Assembly (NCBI GenBank): GCA_945876515.1
Contig: CAMCPF010000176.1
Location: forward strand, 1-6,592
DNA: 6,592 nt
Direction of reading: 5' to 3'
Source: Candidatus Kuenenia stuttgartensis
GTDB lineage: Bacteria > Planctomycetota > Planctomycetia > Pirellulales > UBA1268
The notes beneath the pieces were generated by a model. The model was not told where the DNA came from. It was given only the letters and a program-made list of their open reading frames with translations, and made no database searches. How positions within the stretch are numbered: position 1 is the first letter of the stretch; each line of letters opens with the position of its first letter. This document shows positions 1 to 4,145 of this stretch, piece after piece. The position numbers and the translations under genes were made by a program.

Positions 1-2
1 CG

Positions 3-776
3 GGCGTGATCGTGGAACTGCTCGTCCGGCAAGGGGCGGTGGTGACCAAGGGGGACGTGCTGGCGAAGATCGACGACGACCAGCCGCAGATGGAGAAGCG
101 TCGGGCCCAGGCGGAGCATGACCAGGCCCTGGCCAAGGCCGAGAGTGACGTGGACGTCCGCTATTCGCAGAAGGCCCAAGGGGTTGCGGAGATGGCCTTT
201 CGCAAGGCCGAGGATTCGCACGACCGGATTAAAGGCTCGGTCACCGAGGTGGAGCGGGAGCGGCTCAAACTGGAGTGGGAGAAGACGGGCCTGCAGATCG
301 AGCAGGCCGAACTCGAGCGGAAGCTCGCGGCTCTCGATGCGTCGGGCAAGGAGGTGGAGGTGGAGGCGGCCGGCAAGGCGATCGAGCGGCGGGTGATCCG
401 CTCACCGCTCGACGGCGAGGTGGAGGAGGTGATTCCGCACGAGGGGGAGTGGCTCCAGCCGGGCGATCCGCTGGCCCGCCTGATCCGCACCGACCGGCTC
501 TACGTGGACGGCTACGTGGACGCCACCCGCTGGAACCCTGCCGACATCCGCGACCGCCCGGTCACGGTCGAGGCCCGCCTGGCCGGTGGCCAAGCGGAGA
601 GCTTCCAGGGGCGGATCTTCAACGTCAAGCCGCGGATGGAGAGCGGCAACTACCGGGTCGTGGCCGAAGTTGAAAACCGCCAGTCCGGTGGCGAGTGGCT
701 CCTGCGGGCCGGGCAGTTCGTCACGATGACGATCCACTCGACCCGCCCGCCGTTGCCGCCGGCGGCCAAGAAGTAG
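3..776 (+). CDS. HlyD-family periplasmic adaptor (membrane fusion protein), 5' partial
   Basis: This is the C-terminal part of a membrane fusion protein of the HlyD/RND-adaptor type, which bridges an inner-membrane transporter to the outer envelope. The frame is open to the window edge. The GTG at 6 is probably internal, because the visible start (GVIVELLVRQGAVVTKGD) is already the first half of a biotinyl-lipoyl hairpin, so the signal or anchor segment must lie upstream. Numbering from that GTG, residues 1-25 are lipoyl half one. Residues 27-127 are a charged Glu/Lys/Arg/Ala-rich coiled coil. Residues 128-160 are lipoyl half two (IRSPLDGEVEEV). Residues 163-245 are a beta-barrel, followed by a Pro/Ala/Lys tail. 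It ends 42 bases before the M50/HlyD fusion on the same strand, and the two are probably co-transcribed. The family call is secure; substrate and transporter partner are unknown. Confidence 0.88.
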   Translation, partial: GVIVELLVRQGAVVTKGDVLAKIDDDQPQMEKRRAQAEHDQALAKAESDVDVRYSQKAQGVAEMAFRKAEDSHDRIKGSVTEVERERLKLEWEKTGLQIEQAELERKLAALDASGKEVEVEAAGKAIERRVIRSPLDGEVEEVIPHEGEWLQPGDPLARLIRTDRLYVDGYVDATRWNPADIRDRPVTVEARLAGGQAESFQGRIFNVKPRMESGNYRVVAEVENRQSGGEWLLRAGQFVTMTIHSTRPPLPPAAKK

Positions 777-806
777 CCGCCCCCAATCCGTCCCCCACGA
801 GCCGAT

Positions 807-811
807 TGAGG
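807..811 (+). promoter_or_regulatory. Ribosome binding site of the M50/HlyD fusion gene
   Basis: TGAGG, with core GAGG at 808-811, lies seven bases before the ATG at 819. This is normal Shine-Dalgarno spacing and supports that start. The 42-base gap between the two genes shows no terminator or promoter-like element, which favours co-transcription with the upstream adaptor. Confidence 0.6.
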
Positions 812-818
812 CCCTCCC

Positions 819-3050
819 ATGGCCACCGCCGAAGCATTTCGGTCGAGCACCACGCGGGCCGTCGGCCTGCGGAAGCGGGGCGACCTCCACGTCAACCGGC
901 AGGTCTACCAGGGCCAGGCCTGGTTCGTGGTCAAGGACCCGATCTCGCTCCACTACTTCCGGTTCCGGCCGGAGGAATACGCGCTCCTGGAGATGCTCGA
1001 CGGCAAGGCCAGCCTCGACTCGCTCAAGGAGCAGTTCGAGGAGCGATTTCCGCCGCGCCGGATCACGGTCGAGGAGCTGGCCCGGTTCGTGAGCACGCTC
1101 CACCGCTCGGGCCTGGTGATCGGCGACCGGACGGGGCAGGGGCCGCAACTCTTCGAGCGACGCCGGCAGCGGAAGTGGAAGGAGTGGGTGGCCTGGATCT
1201 CGAACATCATGTCGCTGCGGTTCCGCGGCATCGACCCCGACTGGATGCTCGAGCGGCTCAACCCCTGGCTGGGCTGGATCTTCGCGCCGGCCGCGATCGC
1301 GGTGTTCACGGGCTTCGCCCTCTCGGCCCTGCTGCTGGTGCTCGTCAACTTCGACACCTTCCGGGCCAAGCTGCCCGAGTTTCACCAGTTCTTCGCCGCT
1401 GGCAACTGGCTCTACCTGGCGATCGCGCTGGGCGTCACGAAGATCATCCATGAGTTCGGCCACGGGCTGTCGTGCAAGTATTACGGCGGTGAGTGCCACG
1501 AGATGGGGGTGATGATCCTGGTCTTCACGCCCTGCCTCTACTGCGACGTCTCCGACAGCTGGATGCTGCCCAACAAGTGGAAGCGGGCGGCGATCGGCGC
1601 GGCCGGGATGTACGTCGAGGTGATCATGGCGGCGATCGCCACCTACCTGTGGTGGAACTCGCACCCCGGCGTGTTCAACCAGCTCTGTCTCGACGTGATG
1701 TTCGTGTCGAGCGTGTCCACGATCCTGTTCAATGCCAACCCGCTCCTGCGGTACGACGGCTACTACATCCTCTCCGACGTGCTCGAGATCCCGAACCTCC
1801 GGCAGAAGGCCAACACCATCCTGAGCCGGCTGGCGTCGAAGTGGTGCCTGGGGATCAAGCAGCCCGAGGATCCCTTCCTGCCGCAGCGGAAGCTGGGCTG
1901 GTTCGCCTTCTACGCCGTGGCCTCGAGCCTGTACGGCTGGTTCGTGAGCCTGTCGATCTTCCTGTTCGTGTGGAATGTCTTCAAACCCTATCGCCTGCAG
2001 GTGATCGGCCAGCTGCTAGCCGGGATGGCGCTCTGGGGCTTGGTGATTCGGCCGCTGCAGGGGATGATCAAGTTCCTCAAGGTTCCCGGGAGGCGCGACG
2101 AGGTGAAGTCGGTCAACGTAATGACGACGGTCGCCGTGGTGAGTCTGGTGGCCGCCGCGATCGCCTTGATCCCGCTGCCGCAGCGGGTCTGGTGCGCCGC
2201 GGAGCTACGGCCCCGGGGAGAGGAGACGGTCTACGTCTCGGAGGCCGGCCGGCTGGAGAAGCTGCTGGTCAAGTCCGACCAGGAGGTGCGGAAGGGCCAA
2301 GAGCTGGCGGTGCTGTCGAGCATCGAACTCGACCTCGAGATCGCGGAACTCGAGGGTCGGGTGCAGCAGTCGGAGAGCCGGCTGGCGAGCCTCCAGCGGG
2401 AACGGTTCACCGACCCCTCGGCCGCGCTCGAGATCGGCACCGTGCAGGAGACGCTCAAAAGCGCGGTCGAGCAGCTGGAGCGGAAGCGGCAGGACCGGGC
2501 CGAGCTCGTGCTCACGGCCCCGCGGGACGGCGTGGTGCTGCCGGCCCCAGCGGTGCCGAGCCGGCCCGATCCGGGCGGGCGGCTGCCGGGATGGACGGGC
2601 CATCCGCTCGACGAGCAAAACCTCGGGGCCACGTTCACGCCCGGCACCGTGGTCTGCATGGTGGGCGACCGCCACCTGTTCGAGGGAGTGATGGTGGTGG
2701 ACCAGGGCGAGGTCGAGTTCGTGAAGCCGGGCCAGCAGGTCGATCTCAAGCTCGACGCCTTCCCGTCGCGCACGTTCACTGGCACGGTCGAGCAGCTGGC
2801 CGAGACCCACATCGAGACGGGCTCGGAGCGACTGAGCGTGAAGGCCGGCGGCGCGGTGCCGACCAAGACGGACGAGTCCGGCCGGGAGATTCCGATCTCG
2901 ACGAGCTACGAAGCCCTGATGACGATCGACGACCCCGACGGCGTGTTCACGCCCGGGATGCGGGGCACGGCCCGGATCAAGGTCGGCAGCCGCACGGTCG
3001 GCGAGTGGCTGCTGCGGCTGCTCTGGCAGACGTTCAACTTCAAGATGTAG
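819..3050 (+). CDS. PqqD-like / site-2 protease (M50) / HlyD adaptor fusion protein
   Basis: This 743-residue inner-membrane protein is annotated in databases under names such as 'putative peptide zinc metalloprotease' or 'site-2 protease family protein'. Residues about 17-103 look like a PqqD-type winged helix (YFRFRPEEYALLEMLDG, then a helical end at VSTLHRSGLV), a fold that binds leader peptides in RiPP systems. Residues about 150-452 hold roughly seven hydrophobic segments carrying the intramembrane zinc-protease motifs: HEFGH (H211, E212, H215) and NPLLRYDG (N307 to G314, with D313 as likely third zinc ligand). Both are intact, so activity is plausible. Between them sits a Cys-containing loop (C219, C226, C239, C242). 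Residues about 460-743 form a HlyD-like part: a lipoyl half (SEAGRLEKLLVKSDQEVRKG), a short coiled coil at about 503-565, the second lipoyl half (LTAPRDGVVL), a Pro/Gly-rich stretch at about 574-605, then a beta-barrel. It follows the HlyD gene as a likely operon. The substrate is unknown. Confidence 0.9.
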   Translation: MATAEAFRSSTTRAVGLRKRGDLHVNRQVYQGQAWFVVKDPISLHYFRFRPEEYALLEMLDGKASLDSLKEQFEERFPPRRITVEELARFVSTLHRSGLVIGDRTGQGPQLFERRRQRKWKEWVAWISNIMSLRFRGIDPDWMLERLNPWLGWIFAPAAIAVFTGFALSALLLVLVNFDTFRAKLPEFHQFFAAGNWLYLAIALGVTKIIHEFGHGLSCKYYGGECHEMGVMILVFTPCLYCDVSDSWMLPNKWKRAAIGAAGMYVEVIMAAIATYLWWNSHPGVFNQLCLDVMFVSSVSTILFNANPLLRYDGYYILSDVLEIPNLRQKANTILSRLASKWCLGIKQPEDPFLPQRKLGWFAFYAVASSLYGWFVSLSIFLFVWNVFKPYRLQVIGQLLAGMALWGLVIRPLQGMIKFLKVPGRRDEVKSVNVMTTVAVVSLVAAAIALIPLPQRVWCAAELRPRGEETVYVSEAGRLEKLLVKSDQEVRKGQELAVLSSIELDLEIAELEGRVQQSESRLASLQRERFTDPSAALEIGTVQETLKSAVEQLERKRQDRAELVLTAPRDGVVLPAPAVPSRPDPGGRLPGWTGHPLDEQNLGATFTPGTVVCMVGDRHLFEGVMVVDQGEVEFVKPGQQVDLKLDAFPSRTFTGTVEQLAETHIETGSERLSVKAGGAVPTKTDESGREIPISTSYEALMTIDDPDGVFTPGMRGTARIKVGSRTVGEWLLRLLWQTFNFKM

Positions 3051-3081
3051 GCAAAACATGGACTTCCGGTCCATTTTTGCC
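3050..3081 (+). terminator. Rho-independent terminator after the M50/HlyD fusion gene
   Basis: An inverted repeat begins at the last base of the stop codon. The core stem ATGGAC (3058-3063) pairs with GTCCAT (3069-3074) around a TTCCG loop. AAAA before it and TTTTT (3074-3078) after it extend the pairing to GGC/GCC, with only C3057 bulged out, giving 13 base pairs in all. A-tract, stem, T-tract is the classic layout of an intrinsic terminator that could work in both directions. It should end the adaptor/protease transcript and separate it from the MOSC gene. The 3' arm is immediately followed by a second hairpin. Confidence 0.75.
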
Positions 3082-3106
3082 TTGCCGGCCGCCGCCGGCT
3101 GGCAAG
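3081..3106. repeat. Second intergenic hairpin (GC-rich inverted repeat)
   Basis: CTTGCCGGCCG (3081-3091) pairs with CGGCTGGCAAG (3096-3106) around a four-base loop (CCGC). All 11 positions pair, with one G-T wobble (3087/3100). It shares base 3081 with the preceding terminator stem, so the two structures are directly stacked. No T-run follows, so on its own it is not a standard terminator. It may back up the terminator, protect the mRNA 3' end, or be part of a dispersed palindromic repeat. Confidence 0.5.
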
Positions 3107-3108
3107 AA

Positions 3109-3127
3109 CCCGGCCCTCCGGGCCTGG
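3109..3127. repeat. Third, smaller intergenic hairpin
   Basis: GGCCC (3112-3116) pairs with GGGCC (3120-3124) around a TCC loop. CC (3109-3110) can also pair with GG (3126-3127) across one mismatch. It is short, and such a stem is easily formed by chance in GC-rich DNA. It is listed because it is third in an uninterrupted row of stems between the fusion gene and the MOSC gene. The remaining bases to 3188 show no convincing promoter or ribosome site. Confidence 0.3.
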
Positions 3128-3188
3128 CGGCAGCGTGCAGGGCAGGCTCGAGGCAACCTCTCCAAGACTGCAGACACCATTCGCCAGC

Positions 3189-4124
3189 ATGAGCATCCGC
3201 ACGCTCGACCGGATCACCCTCTATCCCCTGAAGAGCCTCGACGGGGTGGAGGTGGCTGAGGCCCGGCTGCTGCCGGGGGCCGGCCTGGAGCACGATCGCC
3301 GCTGGCAGTTGGTCGATCTCGACGGCCGCGTGGTGAACGCCAAGCGGACGGCCCTGCTGCACGCGATCCGGGCCGAATATGCGATCGAGGGACTGGCGGC
3401 CGCGGGACCGGATCCCGGCCTGCCCAGGCTGGCGACCAACGTGATCGCGCTCGCGGTCGATCCGGCGGCCCTCGCGGCCGCGGCGGTGCCGGACATCGAG
3501 CGGCTGCGGGCGCTGGCCCCTGACGTCTTCCCGCTCGTGCCCGGATTGGAGGGGCCATGCGGCTGGCTCTCCGAGGCGCTGGGCTATGGCGTGCTGTTGC
3601 TGGAACGGCCCGACGGCGGCTTCCCCGACGACCGCGACGCCCCCGGCCCTACGCTCGTCGCCACGGCCACGCTCGCGGAGGTGGCCCGTTGGTTTTCCTT
3701 CGACCTCGACGAGGCTCGGAGGCGGTTTCGCGTAAACCTCGAGGTGGGGGGCTGCGACGCCTTCTGGGAAGACACGCTTGCGGCCCCGGCCCGACCGGAG
3801 TTCCGGCCTGAAGTCGGCATGCGCTCGCCGGCCCTGCCCGCCGATCCCTACGCGGCCCTGCCGCCGCCGGAGCCGCGGCCATTCACGATCGGCTCCGCCC
3901 ACCTCGTGACCACGAACGCCTGCCGCCGCTGCGTGGTGCCCACTCGCGACAGCCGCACGGGGGCCGAGACGGCGCACTTCCGCGACGCCTTCGAAGCCCG
4001 CCGCTCGCGGAGCCTCCGGCCCGACGTCGATGTCTCAGCCTGGAGCCACCTCTACCGGCTGGCGGTGAACACGGCGGTGGGCGTCACCGGCGGCCTGCGG
4101 CTCGGAGACCACCTCGCCGCCTGA
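3189..4124 (+). CDS. MOSC-domain protein (YcbX/mARC type, molybdenum cofactor-binding)
   Basis: This 311-residue protein has the two-part layout of the YcbX/mARC group, which binds the molybdenum cofactor and typically reduces N-hydroxylated compounds. Residues about 4-60 are the N-terminal MOSC beta-barrel domain (ITLYPLKSLDGVEV, then GLEHDRRWQLVD and AKR). Residues about 150-310 are the MOSC domain proper, with the signature RFRVNLEV (179-186), an acidic FWED, and the pair C245/C248 (ACRRC) followed by PTRDSRTG. In this family a cysteine of that region ligates molybdenum. There is no C-terminal 2Fe-2S ferredoxin domain as in E. coli YcbX, so an external electron donor would be needed. I chose the ATG at 3189 because the conserved family start begins there; an in-frame GTG at 3135 would add 18 residues with no recognisable match. 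No good Shine-Dalgarno sequence is visible. It is probably an independent gene after the terminator. Confidence 0.87.
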   Translation: MSIRTLDRITLYPLKSLDGVEVAEARLLPGAGLEHDRRWQLVDLDGRVVNAKRTALLHAIRAEYAIEGLAAAGPDPGLPRLATNVIALAVDPAALAAAAVPDIERLRALAPDVFPLVPGLEGPCGWLSEALGYGVLLLERPDGGFPDDRDAPGPTLVATATLAEVARWFSFDLDEARRRFRVNLEVGGCDAFWEDTLAAPARPEFRPEVGMRSPALPADPYAALPPPEPRPFTIGSAHLVTTNACRRCVVPTRDSRTGAETAHFRDAFEARRSRSLRPDVDVSAWSHLYRLAVNTAVGVTGGLRLGDHLAA

Positions 4125-4145
4125 CGGAAGCCATCGCAGCAAGTG

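Noticed and set aside
6..8. GTG at 6 as the true start of the HlyD gene
   Set aside because: The frame is open upstream to the window edge, and the protein would begin in the middle of the lipoyl hairpin without a signal or membrane anchor.
402..1664. 420-codon minus-strand open frame
   Set aside because: It is antisense to the HlyD gene and the start of the fusion gene, has low-complexity composition and no motif.
3135..3188. GTG start at 3135 for the MOSC gene
   Set aside because: The 18 extra residues match nothing in the family, whose conserved beginning fits the ATG at 3189.
1493..3259. 588-codon plus-strand frame overlapping the M50/HlyD fusion
   Set aside because: It is an out-of-frame shadow: the overlapping frame has the HEFGH, NPLLRYDG and lipoyl motifs, while this one is Arg/Gly/Pro-rich.
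2205..3977. 590-codon minus-strand open frame across the fusion and MOSC genes
   Set aside because: It spans two convincingly coding genes and the terminator between them; its Arg/Pro/His-rich product has no family features. It is a GC-bias shadow.
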